From assembly GCF_030817655.1 (NCBI RefSeq), contig NZ_JAUSZM010000003.1:9300001-9364000 (forward strand): a DNA stretch of 64,000 bases, read 5' to 3'. Origin of the DNA: Streptomyces sp. V4I2. GTDB lineage: Bacteria > Actinomycetota > Actinomycetes > Streptomycetales > Streptomycetaceae. Shown one piece after another: positions 50,751 through 59,658 of this stretch. Both the position numbers and the translations under genes were made by a program. Below the pieces are notes generated by a model. That model was not told the origin of the DNA. It ran no database searches and saw only the letters and a list, made by a program, of their open reading frames with translations. The number at the start of each line of letters is the position of its first letter. Position 1 is the first letter of the stretch.

Positions 50751-52187
50751 ATGCCGTTGCTCGACCCCAAGACCTGGCAGTCCCGCACCCTGTCGGGACC
50801 TGAACACGCCGTCACCGAACCCGCCACCGGCGACACACTCGGCACCGTCACCCTCGCCACCGCCGAGGACGTCGGGACCGCCGCCGAGGCCGCCCGCACC
50901 GCTCAGGCGGAGTGGGCCCGCGCACCCCACTTCGTCCGTGCGGGCGTCCTGCGCAAGGCCGGCGACCTGTTCGCCGCGCACGCCGACGAACTGCGCGAAT
51001 GGCTGGTCCGCGAGTCCGGGTCCATCCCCGGCAAGGCCGACTTCGAACTGCACGTCGCCGCCCAGGAGTGCTACGAGGCCGCGGCCCTCGCCTCCCGCCC
51101 GGCCGGCCAGGTGCTGCCCAGCGAGGCGGCCCGGCTGTCCTACACGCGGCGCGTCCCGGTCGGCGTCGTGGGCGTGATCTCGCCCTTCAACGCCCCGCTG
51201 ATCCTCTCCATCCGCTCGGTCGCCCCGGCGCTCGCGCTGGGCAACGCGGTCGTCCTGAAGCCGGACCCGCGTACCGCGGTCTGCGGCGGGCTGTCACTCG
51301 CCGCGGTCTTCGCCGAGGCGGGCCTGCCGGAAGGACTGTTCCACGTCCTGCCGGGCGGCCCGGACGCAGGCCAGGCCCTGGTCGCCGACCCGCGGGTACC
51401 GGTCATCTCCTTCACCGGCTCCACCGCGGCCGGCCGGGCCGTCGGCGAGGCCGCCGGACGCCACCTCAAGCGCGCGCACCTGGAACTCGGCGGCAACTCC
51501 GCCCTGATCGTCCTGGAGGACGCCGACCTCGACGCCGTGATCTCCACCGCCGCCTGGGGCTCCTTCTTCCACCAGGGCCAGATCTGCATGACCACCGGCC
51601 GCCACCTGGTGCACGAGTCGCTGTACGGCGAGTACGTCGAGCGGCTGGCCGCGAAGGCCGACTCGCTCGCCGTCGGCGACCCGCACCGCGGTCAGGTCCA
51701 TCTCGGCCCGATCATCGACTCCGGCCAGCTCACCAAGATCCACGGCCTGGTCGAGGCGAGCACCGCCCAGGGCGCCAAGCTGGCCGCGGGCGGCACGCAT
51801 GAGGGGCTCTTCTACCGGCCGACGGTCCTCGCCGACGTCGACGACCGCACGCCCGCCTACGCGGAGGAGGTGTTCGGCCCGGTCGCGCCGGTACGGTCCT
51901 TCGGCACGCCCGAGGAGGCGGCAGCCCTGGCCGCGACCGGCCCCTACGGCCTCTCGCTCGGCATCGTCACGCGGGACGCCGCCCGCGGACTCGACCTCGC
52001 CGAGCGGATCCCGACCGGCATCGTCCACATCAACGACCAGACCGTGAACGACGAGGCCGTCGCCCCGTTCGGTGGCGTCGCCGCGTCCGGCACCGGCGCC
52101 CGCTTCGGCGGCGAGGCCAACCTGGAGGCCTTCACCGACGTGCGCTGGACGACGGTGCGCGCGGACGTGGCGCCGTACCCCTTCTAA
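50751..52187 (+). CDS. Benzaldehyde-type NAD-dependent aldehyde dehydrogenase
   Basis: The 478-residue enzyme is a classical ALDH: VGVVGVISPFNAPLILSIRS, the Glu of LELGGNSALIVLEDADLD, the catalytic Cys in FHQGQICMTTGR, and AEEVFGPVAPVRSF. The QICMTT segment and flanks resemble benzaldehyde and vanillin dehydrogenases. It would oxidise 4-hydroxybenzaldehyde or a related aromatic aldehyde to the acid used by PobA. It begins 31 bp after pobA and belongs to the same operon. Confidence 0.88.
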   Translation: MPLLDPKTWQSRTLSGPEHAVTEPATGDTLGTVTLATAEDVGTAAEAARTAQAEWARAPHFVRAGVLRKAGDLFAAHADELREWLVRESGSIPGKADFELHVAAQECYEAAALASRPAGQVLPSEAARLSYTRRVPVGVVGVISPFNAPLILSIRSVAPALALGNAVVLKPDPRTAVCGGLSLAAVFAEAGLPEGLFHVLPGGPDAGQALVADPRVPVISFTGSTAAGRAVGEAAGRHLKRAHLELGGNSALIVLEDADLDAVISTAAWGSFFHQGQICMTTGRHLVHESLYGEYVERLAAKADSLAVGDPHRGQVHLGPIIDSGQLTKIHGLVEASTAQGAKLAAGGTHEGLFYRPTVLADVDDRTPAYAEEVFGPVAPVRSFGTPEEAAALAATGPYGLSLGIVTRDAARGLDLAERIPTGIVHINDQTVNDEAVAPFGGVAASGTGARFGGEANLEAFTDVRWTTVRADVAPYPF

Positions 52188-52223
52188 GGCATTCAGTACG
52201 TCCAAGTGCCTTGGTACGGCGGG

Positions 52224-52610
52224 TTACTGGCCGTTCTGCTCGGCCTGTGCCTGCTGATCCGCGACGGCCTTGCGGACCTCGTCCATGTCCAGCTTGCGGG
52301 CCTGCCCGATGACGTCCGTCAGGGCGGCCTCGGGCAGGGCGCCCGGCTGGGCGAACACGGCGACCTGGTCACGCACGATCATCAGCGTCGGGATCGACTG
52401 GATGCCGAAGGCCGAGGCCAGCTCCGGCTGCGCCTCGGTGTCCACCTTGCCGAACACCAGGTCCGGGTTCTCCTCGGCCGCCTTCTCGTAGACCGGCGCG
52501 AACTGACGGCACGGACCGCACCAGGCCGCCCAGAAGTCGATCAGGACGAACTCGTTGTCCGTGACCGTCTGGTCGAAGTTCTCCTTGGTGAGCTCCACGG
52601 TGCTGCTCAT
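52224..52610 (-). CDS. Thioredoxin
   Basis: The 128-residue protein is a thioredoxin with the redox motif WCGPC (Cys31 and Cys34), DFWAAW, and the cis-Pro IPTLMIV. It has a longer C-terminal helical tail (DMDEVRKAVADQQAQAEQNG) than the 108-residue E. coli protein. ATG 52610 follows AAGAGGG. It diverges from a flavin disulfide oxidoreductase gene, with which it might share a redox stress response; that link is inference. Confidence 0.95.
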   Translation of the reverse strand: MSSTVELTKENFDQTVTDNEFVLIDFWAAWCGPCRQFAPVYEKAAEENPDLVFGKVDTEAQPELASAFGIQSIPTLMIVRDQVAVFAQPGALPEAALTDVIGQARKLDMDEVRKAVADQQAQAEQNGQ

Positions 52611-52729
52611 GGCGTGATCCCTCTTCCTGGTGTGGGGGCGAAGCCGCTGGCACAACACGGCGGCCCTGGTACATATTCCGCGCGCTTACCCATGTGGCCT
52701 CCACGCACACCACCCACCAGACTGACCCC

Positions 52730-54163
52730 ATGACGGAAACGGAATCCATCGCGTACGACGTCGTGGTGCTCGGTGCCGGGCCCGTGGGGGAGAACGTCGC
52801 CGACCGCACCCGTGCGGCCGGCCTCTCCACCGCGGTCGTGGAAAGCGAGCTGGTCGGCGGCGAATGCTCGTACTGGGCGTGCATGCCCAGCAAGGCCCTG
52901 CTGCGCCCGGTCATCGCCCGCGCCGACGCCCGCCGCACACCCGGACTGAGCCAGGCGGTGCAGGGCCCCCTCGACACGGCGGCGGTCCTCGCGCACCGCG
53001 ACTATTACACCTCCCACTGGCAGGACGACGGCCAGGTCGGATGGCTCGACAGCATCGGCGCCGACCTCTACCGAGGACACGGCCGCCTCACCGGACCGCG
53101 CACGGTCACGGTCACCGGCCCCGAAGGCGAGCGGCACGTGCTGACCGCCCGGCACGCCGTGGCCGTCTCCACCGGCACCCGCGCCGTCCTGCCCGACCTG
53201 CCCGGTCTCGCGCAGGTCAAGCCCTGGACGAGCCGCGAGGCCACCAGCGCCAAGGCGGCGCCCGGCCGGCTGGTCGTCGTCGGCGGGGGAGTGGTCGCCA
53301 CCGAGATGGCCACCGTCTGGCAGGCCCTCGGCTCGCAGGTCACCGTCCTCGTCCGCGGCAAGGGCCTGCTCAACCGCATGGAGCCCTTCGCCGGCGAACT
53401 GGTTGCCGAAGCCCTCGTCGAGGCCGGCGCCGACGTGCGCACCGGCACCTCCGTCGAGTCGGTCACCCGCGAGAACGGCACGGTCGTGGTCGTCACCAAC
53501 ACCGGTGACCGCATCGAGGCCGACGAGATCCTCTTCGCCACCGGACGCGCCCCGCGCACCGACGACATCGGCCTGGACACCATCGGCCTGGAGCCCGGCT
53601 CGTGGCTGGAGGTCGACGACAGCCTGCGCGTCACCGGCAGCAAGTGGCTGTACGCCGTCGGCGACGTGAACCACCGCGCCCTCCTCACCCACCAGGGCAA
53701 GTACCAGGCCCGCATCGCGGGCGCCGCCATCGCCGCCCGCGCCTCCGGCACCCCGATCCTGGAGTCCGACCCCTGGGGCGCCCACGCGGCGACCGCCGAC
53801 CACGCGGCCGTCCCGCAGGTCGTGTTCACCGACCCCGAGGCGGCTGCCGTAGGGCTCTCACTGGCGGAGGCCGAACAGGCCGGCCACCGTGTCCGCGCGG
53901 TCGACTACGACCTCGCCTCCGTCGCCGGAGCGGGCCTGTACGCCGACGGCTACAAGGGACGCGCCCGCATGGTCGTCGACCTCGAACGCGAGATCCTGCT
54001 TGGCGTCACGTTCGTAGGTCCCGGCGTCGGCGAACTGATCCATTCGGCGACGATCGCGGTCGCGGGACAGGTGCCGATCAGCAGGCTGTGGCACGCGGTG
54101 CCGTCCTACCCGACGATCAGCGAGGTGTGGCTGCGACTGCTGGAGGCGTACCGGGACAACTAG
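52730..54163 (+). CDS. FAD/NAD(P) pyridine-nucleotide disulfide oxidoreductase
   Basis: The 477-residue enzyme has VVVLGAGPVGENVADRTRAA, a redox disulfide C46-SYWA-C51 in GGECSYWACMPSK, a second nucleotide site (VVVGGGVVATEMATVWQALG) and the C-terminal SYPTISEVW dimer segment with an upstream His. It belongs with dihydrolipoamide dehydrogenase and mercuric-reductase-like enzymes. Actual substrate unknown. ATG 52730 is used; GTG 52694 in frame is an alternative, and neither has a clear ribosome site. Its stop overlaps the convergent deformylase stop by 3 bases. Confidence 0.9.
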   Translation: MTETESIAYDVVVLGAGPVGENVADRTRAAGLSTAVVESELVGGECSYWACMPSKALLRPVIARADARRTPGLSQAVQGPLDTAAVLAHRDYYTSHWQDDGQVGWLDSIGADLYRGHGRLTGPRTVTVTGPEGERHVLTARHAVAVSTGTRAVLPDLPGLAQVKPWTSREATSAKAAPGRLVVVGGGVVATEMATVWQALGSQVTVLVRGKGLLNRMEPFAGELVAEALVEAGADVRTGTSVESVTRENGTVVVVTNTGDRIEADEILFATGRAPRTDDIGLDTIGLEPGSWLEVDDSLRVTGSKWLYAVGDVNHRALLTHQGKYQARIAGAAIAARASGTPILESDPWGAHAATADHAAVPQVVFTDPEAAAVGLSLAEAEQAGHRVRAVDYDLASVAGAGLYADGYKGRARMVVDLEREILLGVTFVGPGVGELIHSATIAVAGQVPISRLWHAVPSYPTISEVWLRLLEAYRDN

Positions 54164-54804
54164 GGCAGCGGGAAGCCCAGGGACGCGGCCGCCTCCTGAG
54201 GTGACGGCTGCGTCCAGCGCTCCGCCATCGCCTGGCCGGAGGACAGCGAGCGCAGTTCCGCACGGTCCAGGTACAGGGTGCCGTCGAGGTGGTCCGTCTC
54301 GTGCTGGATGATCCGTGCGGGCCAGCCGGTGAACACCTCGTCCACCGGGCGGCCCGCCTCGTCCTGGCCGGTCAGCCGCACCTGAGCGGGCCGGGCCACC
54401 ACCGCCTGCCAGCCCGGCACGCTCAGACAGCCCTCGAAGAACGCGGCACGGGCGGTGCCGACGGGCTCGTACGAGGGATTGACCAGGACCCGGAACGGCA
54501 GCGGCACCCGGCCGCGGACCAGCCGTACCTCCTCCGGCACCGGCGCGGGATCCTCGATGACGGCGAGCCGAAGCGGCACGCCCACCTGAGGCGCGGCGAG
54601 GCCCACGCCCGGCGCCGCGTGCATCGTGACCCGCAGGGCCTCGACGAAACGGGCCAGCAGCGCGGGCTCCAGCTGTCCCTCGAAGCGCTCGGTGCCGCGC
54701 CGCAGCACCGGATCACCGGCGGCGACGATGGGCAAGGGGCCGTCCGTGGCCAGGAGTTCCTCGACCAGTTCCGCCAGGGGTGCGCGATCACGGGGAGAAG
54801 CCAT
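54160..54804 (-). CDS. def: Peptide deformylase
   Basis: The 214-residue enzyme has the three deformylase motifs: GVGLAAPQVG, EGCLSVPG and QHETDHLDG. The Cys and two His residues bind the catalytic metal. The enzyme removes the formyl group from nascent proteins. Streptomyces carry several deformylase genes; this is probably an accessory copy, since it is not next to fmt. It converges on the disulfide oxidoreductase gene, sharing the CTAG at their ends. Confidence 0.95.
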   Translation of the reverse strand: MASPRDRAPLAELVEELLATDGPLPIVAAGDPVLRRGTERFEGQLEPALLARFVEALRVTMHAAPGVGLAAPQVGVPLRLAVIEDPAPVPEEVRLVRGRVPLPFRVLVNPSYEPVGTARAAFFEGCLSVPGWQAVVARPAQVRLTGQDEAGRPVDEVFTGWPARIIQHETDHLDGTLYLDRAELRSLSSGQAMAERWTQPSPQEAAASLGFPLP

Positions 54805-54954
54805 CGCGCCAGGATGCCACGAGGCCTGCGAGCACCTCTCACCGTCCGGCATGACGCACGCCACACGTGCCCCCGGGAACTCGGCGCCCCTTCTCCCCGA
54901 CTTCTGGACCGCTACAGCCGAGAAACATCCCCCTGCCCCGGGAGAAGCCCGCCG

Positions 54955-56403
54955 ATGTCCACCGCTCCCTCGACCTCCCCCACTTCCGGCTCCGCTCCAG
55001 CGGGGGGACCCCCATCGGACGAGGCCCCGCAACCCGCCGCCGCCCCGGCGCCGTCCCCCAGCAGATGGACCCCCCTGCGTCCGCTGATCCTCCGTCTGCA
55101 CTTCTACGCCGGCGTGTTCGTCGCACCGTTCCTGTTCGTCGCCGCCGTCACCGGCTTCCTGTACGCCGGTGCGTTCCAGGCCGAGAAGATCGTCTACGCC
55201 GACGAGATGACCGTCTCGGCCGTCGGCGACGCCAAGCTGCCGATCGCCGAGCAGGTGGCCGCCGCCCGCGAGGCCCACCCCGAGGGCACGGTCTCGGCCG
55301 TACGCCCCTCGCCCGAGGACGACGCGACTACCAGGGTGCTGCTGTCCGGCGTCCAGGGTGTCGGCCCGGACCACACCCTCGCGGTGTTCGTCGACCCGTA
55401 CACCGCGAAGGTGCGGGGCGCGCTGGAGCAGTACGGCTCGACCGGTGCGCTGCCGCTGCGCACCTGGATCGACGAGTTCCACCGCGACCTGCACCTCGGC
55501 GAGAACGGCCGCCTCTACAGCGAGTTCGCCGCGAGCTGGCTGGGGGTGATCGCGGCCGGCGGCCTGGTGCTGTGGCTGTCCCGCCGCCGCGCCCTGCGCA
55601 AGGTGCGTGGTACCAGCGGGCGCCGCCGCACGCTCGGCCTGCACGGCACCGTCGGGGTGTGGGCCGCGGCCGGCTTCCTCTTCCTGTCGGCGACCGGCCT
55701 GACCTGGTCGACCTACGCCGGCGCGAACATCGACGAACTGCGCACCTCGCTCGGCCACTCCACCCCGTCGGTCACGGCGACCGGGGGCGGCGAGCACTCG
55801 GGCCACGGCGCGTCCGCCTCGTCCGGGGGCGCGGATCACGGCGTCGGCCTCGACAGGATCCTGGCCGCCGCCCGCGCGGAAGGGCTCGGGGACCCCGTCG
55901 AGATCGTGCCGCCCGCGGACGCCTCGTCGACGTACGTGGTCAGGCAGGTCCAGCGCAGCTGGCCCGAGAAGCAGGACTCGGTCGCGATCGACCCGACCAC
56001 CGGCGAGGTCACCGACGTCCTGCGCTTCGCCGACTACCCGGTGCTGGCCAAGCTGACCCGCTGGGGCATCGACCTGCACACCGGCGTGCTCTTCGGTCTG
56101 GTCAACCAGATCGCGCTGATGCTCCTCGCGCTCTCGCTGATCCTGCTGATCGTGCTGGGGTACCGCATGTGGTGGCAGCGCGGCCGAGGCTCCTCCTTCG
56201 GGCGGCCGATCCCGCGCGGCGCCTGGCAGCGGGTGCCCCCGCAGATCCTGCTCCCGTGCGTGGCCGTGATCGCCGTGCTCGGCTACTTCGTCCCCCTGCT
56301 CGGCATTCCGCTGGCCGCGTTCATCGCCGTGGACGTGGTGCTCGGCGAGATCGCCCATCGGCGGAAGCCGTCCACACCGGCGAGCGGCGCCGACGCGACG
56401 TAG
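54955..56403 (+). CDS. PepSY-domain integral membrane protein
   Basis: The 482-residue protein has a Pro/Ala-rich N-terminus and four TM helices (near 50-75, 190-215, 230-255 and 375-405) separated by extracytoplasmic PepSY domains. The motif HRDLHLGENGRLYSEF marks the PepSY_TM family, and a His-rich loop (GEHSGHGASASS) lies near residue 280. Such proteins are often linked to iron or copper uptake or to reduction of metal at the membrane; the cargo is not known. It begins 151 bp after the divergent deformylase start and ends at a strong terminator. Confidence 0.88.
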   Translation: MSTAPSTSPTSGSAPAGGPPSDEAPQPAAAPAPSPSRWTPLRPLILRLHFYAGVFVAPFLFVAAVTGFLYAGAFQAEKIVYADEMTVSAVGDAKLPIAEQVAAAREAHPEGTVSAVRPSPEDDATTRVLLSGVQGVGPDHTLAVFVDPYTAKVRGALEQYGSTGALPLRTWIDEFHRDLHLGENGRLYSEFAASWLGVIAAGGLVLWLSRRRALRKVRGTSGRRRTLGLHGTVGVWAAAGFLFLSATGLTWSTYAGANIDELRTSLGHSTPSVTATGGGEHSGHGASASSGGADHGVGLDRILAAARAEGLGDPVEIVPPADASSTYVVRQVQRSWPEKQDSVAIDPTTGEVTDVLRFADYPVLAKLTRWGIDLHTGVLFGLVNQIALMLLALSLILLIVLGYRMWWQRGRGSSFGRPIPRGAWQRVPPQILLPCVAVIAVLGYFVPLLGIPLAAFIAVDVVLGEIAHRRKPSTPASGADAT

Positions 56404-56436
56404 CGGACCTGCGCGACCGAGGGCGGCGTGACACAT

Positions 56437-56476
56437 GGCTCGGGCCCGGTTCCCTGTGGGGAACCGGGCCCGAGCC
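56437..56476. terminator. Bidirectional intrinsic-type terminator
   Basis: A perfect 18-bp stem (56437-56454 with 56459-56476) and a TGTG loop lies between the convergent PepSY and TPR genes. Confidence 0.9.
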
Positions 56477-56490
56477 ACAGTCCGTTCGGA

Positions 56491-56838
56491 TCAGTGCTGC
56501 TCGAAGTCGCCCGCGAGCGCCGAGGCGAGGCGCAGGTGCGGCTCCGCCTCCTCGTGCCGGCCCTGCCGCTGCAGGGTGCGCCCCAGCATCAGCCGCGCGT
56601 AGTGCTCCACCGGGTCCCGCTCGACGATCACCCGCAACTCGCTCTCCGCGCGCCGCAGTTGGGCCGAGTGGTAGTAGGCGCGAGCCAGCAGCAGCCGCGG
56701 TCCGGTCTGCTCCGGCACCTCCTCGACCAGCCCGCCCAGGACCCGCGCCGCGGCGGCGTAGTCCTTCGCGTCGAAGAACAGCCCCGCCCGCTCCCAGCGC
56801 TCGGCCGGCGTTCCGTGGTCGTAGTACGTCGTTTCCAC
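56491..56838 (-). CDS. Small tetratricopeptide-repeat protein
   Basis: The 115-residue cytoplasmic protein is built of about two and a half TPR units: AGLFFDAKDYAAAARVLGGL, LARAYYHSAQLRRAESELRV, LMLGRTLQRQGRHEEAEPHL. TPRs form helical protein-binding scaffolds. It lies 74 bp downstream of the MarR-like gene on the same strand and its partner is unknown. Confidence 0.88.
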   Translation of the reverse strand: METTYYDHGTPAERWERAGLFFDAKDYAAAARVLGGLVEEVPEQTGPRLLLARAYYHSAQLRRAESELRVIVERDPVEHYARLMLGRTLQRQGRHEEAEPHLRLASALAGDFEQH

Positions 56839-56912
56839 TGCTGACCTCCTTCGCCGCCTTCAACCGCGCGAGATGGTCAAACATTCCACTACTTCTGCCG
56901 CTACTTCTGCCG

Positions 56913-57356
56913 CTACTCGGCGAGCGCGGCCAGTTCCGCGTTCGCCCGCTCGGTGACCAGCGCGAGCACCCGCCCCGCGGTCGCCAGATCCTGCGTGGAG
57001 ATGCCGTCGTAGATCCGGGCGGAGATCTTCCCGGTCTCGGCGCTCACCTCGGTGTACAGCTCCCGTCCCGCGTCGGTGACCAGCACCTTCGGACCCTCGG
57101 TGGTGATCAGCTGCTTGGTGGCCAGCTCCTCGACGACGCGCTGCACGTCCGCCGCCTCGATCTTGAGCGCGTCGACGACCTGCGCCACGACTCCGTCGCG
57201 TTCGACGGCGGCGCCGGCGTCCGCGATGGGCCTGAGGGTCACCGACTGCTGGAACGTCATGCCGTGGCGGACCAGGACGCTCTCCAGGACCGCGCGTCCG
57301 GCGTAGTGGGCCAGCGCGATGACGCGGCCGTTGACGGTGGGTGTGGTGGTGGTCAT
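56913..57356 (-). CDS. MarR-like winged-helix protein
   Basis: The 147-residue protein has a MarR/winged-helix core: HGMTFQQSVTLRPIADAGAA, VAQVVDALKIEAADVQRVVE, ELATKQLITTEGPKVLVTDA. It diverges from the pirin gene, and a 19-bp palindrome in the gap (57409-57427) is the likely operator for both. It may sense the substrate or product of the pirin dioxygenase or oxidative stress. Confidence 0.82.
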   Translation of the reverse strand: MTTTTPTVNGRVIALAHYAGRAVLESVLVRHGMTFQQSVTLRPIADAGAAVERDGVVAQVVDALKIEAADVQRVVEELATKQLITTEGPKVLVTDAGRELYTEVSAETGKISARIYDGISTQDLATAGRVLALVTERANAELAALAE

Positions 57357-57408
57357 GACTGCTCCTCTTCTCCCCTTGGTTCAAGCCCTCGGCTCGAGAA
57401 ATACAGTA

Positions 57409-57427
57409 CATGGATACTATATCCATG
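57409..57427. promoter_or_regulatory. Candidate MarR operator (8-3-8 palindrome)
   Basis: CATGGATA-CTA-TATCCATG is a perfect inverted repeat in the divergent MarR/pirin gap, and AT-rich relative to its surroundings. Confidence 0.8.
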
Positions 57428-57491
57428 GCTACTAATAAACGAGGGCTCGTTGGCCTGACGCGTCAGCCCGCGCAGAGCTAGGTTGAGCGCC

Positions 57492-58458
57492 ATGAGCAAT
57501 CTTGATCGCGAGGCGGTTCCCGCCCTGTGCGGCGGCCGTGGCTTCGTGGTGGCCGAGCCCGTCCGGGAACTCCTCAGCCCTCGTCACGTCAAGCTCGGCG
57601 AGTCCACCGAGGTCCGCCGCCTGTTGCCCAACCTGGGCCGCCGCATGGTCGGTGCCTGGTGCTTCGTCGATCACTACGGCCCCGACGACATCGCCGACGA
57701 CCCCGGCATGCAGGTGCCGCCGCACCCCCACATGGGCCTGCAGACCGTCAGCTGGCTGCACCAGGGCGAGGTACTGCACCGCGACTCCACCGGCAGCCTC
57801 CAGACGATCCGCCCGCGCGAACTGGGCCTGATGACCTCCGGCCGGGCGATCAGCCACTCCGAGGAGAGCCCCAAGTCCCACGCCCGGTTCCTGCATGGTG
57901 CCCAGCTGTGGGTCGCCCTCCCGGACGGCCACCGCCACACCGACCCGCACTTCGAACACCACGCCGAGCTGCCCCACGTCACCGCACCCGGGCCTGACGG
58001 CCACGCTCATCCTCGGCACGCTCGACGGCGCGACCTCGCCCGGCACGACGTACACCCCGATCGTCGGCGCCGACCTCGCCCTCGCCCGCGGCACGGACGT
58101 ACGCCTGCCGCTGGAACCCGACTTCGAGTACGCCGTGCTGTCCATGTCCGGCGAGGCACACGTGGACGGTGTGCCGATGCTGCCCGGCTCGATGCTCTAC
58201 CTCGGCTGCGGCCGTACCGAACTCCCGCTGCGCGCCGAGTCCGACGCGGACCTGATGCTCCTGGGCGGTGAGCCGTTCGACGAGGAGCTGATCATGTTCT
58301 GGAACTGGATCGGGCGCACCCAGGAGGAGATCGAACAGGCCCGTGCCGACTGGATGACCGGATCGCGCTTCGGTGAGGTGAAGGGGTACGACGGGGATCC
58401 GCTGCCCGCTCCCGAACTGCCGCCGTTGGCGTTGAAGCCGCGGGGCAGGGTGCGCTGA
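57492..58458 (+). pseudogene. Pirin with a frameshift
   Basis: The first frame, from ATG 57492, reads a normal pirin N-terminal cupin: VKLGESTEVRRLLPNLG, HPHMGLQTVSWLHQGEVLHR, GRAISHSEE. At GGG 57990-57992 the frame is lost. Read one base later the protein continues GLTATLILGTLDGATSP and GYDGDPLPAPELPPLALKPR to a natural end at 58458. A single extra G in a GG tract explains the break, so this is either a young pseudogene or a sequencing error. Pirins are metal-dependent quercetinase-like cupins. Confidence 0.88.
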
Positions 58459-58474
58459 CCCGGCGGCCGATACC

Positions 58475-59539
58475 TCAGCGCGGCACCGGCCCGCTGCTGC
58501 GGCGGACGACGAGGTCGACCGGGACGAGCGACTCGGGCTGCGCGGGTTCGGCGGGGCCGTCGATGCGGTTGAGCAGGAGGCGCAGGGAGCGGGTGCCGAT
58601 CTCCGCGAAGTCGGTGCGGACGGTGGTCAGCGGCGGCAGCAGGTGCGCGGCCTCCGGGATGTCGTCGTAGCCGACGACGCTGACGTCGCCGGGCACCGAG
58701 CGGCCGGCGTCGTGCAGGGCGTGCAGGACGCCGAGCGCCATCTGGTCGTTGGAGGCGAACACGGCCGTGACGTCGGGGCGCGCGGCGAGTCGGCGGCCCA
58801 GTTCGTACCCGGAGTCGGCGCTCCAGTCGCCGACGAGCGGCTCGGGGATCTCGGCACCGGCCGCGGCGAGGGTCGACCGCCAGCTGCCCAGGCGGTGGTC
58901 GGCGGAGGTCCAGCCGGTCGGGCCGGCGATGTGCCACACGGTCGCGTGGCCGAGCCCGAGAAGGTGCTCGATGGCCTTGCGGGCCCCGGTCCGCGAGTCG
59001 CCGGTGACCAGTTCGGTGCTGTCGTCGAGGCCGTTCTCCAGCACCACCAGCGGTGTGTCGAGATGGGTGTCGGCCAGGGCGCGGCCCACCCACAGCTGCG
59101 GGGCGATGGCGATCACGCCGTCCGCGCCCTCGGCCGACAGCCGGTTCACGGCCTCGACGACGGTGTCGTGGTCGGCCGTGTCGAGGGCGATGGAGCTGAT
59201 CAGGTAACCGGCCTCCTGGGCGGCGGTGTTGATCGCGGTGAGGATGGCGGCGGGCCCGTAGCGGGCGGCGTCGAAGGAGATGACCCCGAGCATCCGGGTC
59301 CGGCCGCTGGCGAGGGATCTGGCGCTGCGGCTGGGCCGGTAGCCGAGCGTCCGCATGGCCACCAGGACCCCCTCGCGCGTCTCCGGGCGGACGGAGGGGT
59401 GGTCGTTCAGCACGCGGGAGACGGTCTGCTTGGAGACACCGGCCAGCCGGGCCACGTCGTCCATCACGGGACGCGAGCCCGCGAAGTTCCGTCTGCTGCG
59501 CCCCTTCGGAACGGCCCTGTCGGCGGCGCTTCGGGTCAT
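58475..59539 (-). CDS. LacI-family repressor of the GH35 operon
   Basis: The 354-residue protein has a LacI HTH (MDDVARLAGVSKQTVSRVLN, hinge ARSLASGRTRMLG) and a sugar-sensor domain ending DVSVVGYDDIPEAAHLLPPL. It is a close paralogue of the repressor at 19587-20729. ATG 59539 follows GAGGAAA. It lies 119 bp downstream of the second GH35 gene on the same strand, so it is probably co-transcribed and represses the MFS/GH35 operon in the absence of galactoside. Confidence 0.92.
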   Translation of the reverse strand: MTRSAADRAVPKGRSRRNFAGSRPVMDDVARLAGVSKQTVSRVLNDHPSVRPETREGVLVAMRTLGYRPSRSARSLASGRTRMLGVISFDAARYGPAAILTAINTAAQEAGYLISSIALDTADHDTVVEAVNRLSAEGADGVIAIAPQLWVGRALADTHLDTPLVVLENGLDDSTELVTGDSRTGARKAIEHLLGLGHATVWHIAGPTGWTSADHRLGSWRSTLAAAGAEIPEPLVGDWSADSGYELGRRLAARPDVTAVFASNDQMALGVLHALHDAGRSVPGDVSVVGYDDIPEAAHLLPPLTTVRTDFAEIGTRSLRLLLNRIDGPAEPAQPESLVPVDLVVRRSSGPVPR

Positions 59540-59658
59540 GGTGGCGGTTTCCTCGACGTCGTTGCGGCGGTGTGATCCTGCCCGGCAGGACCACAGCATA
59601 GGCGGGGGAGTCCCGGGGGCCCGGCGGCGCCGGACCCTCGGGCGGTACGGCCGGGCGG

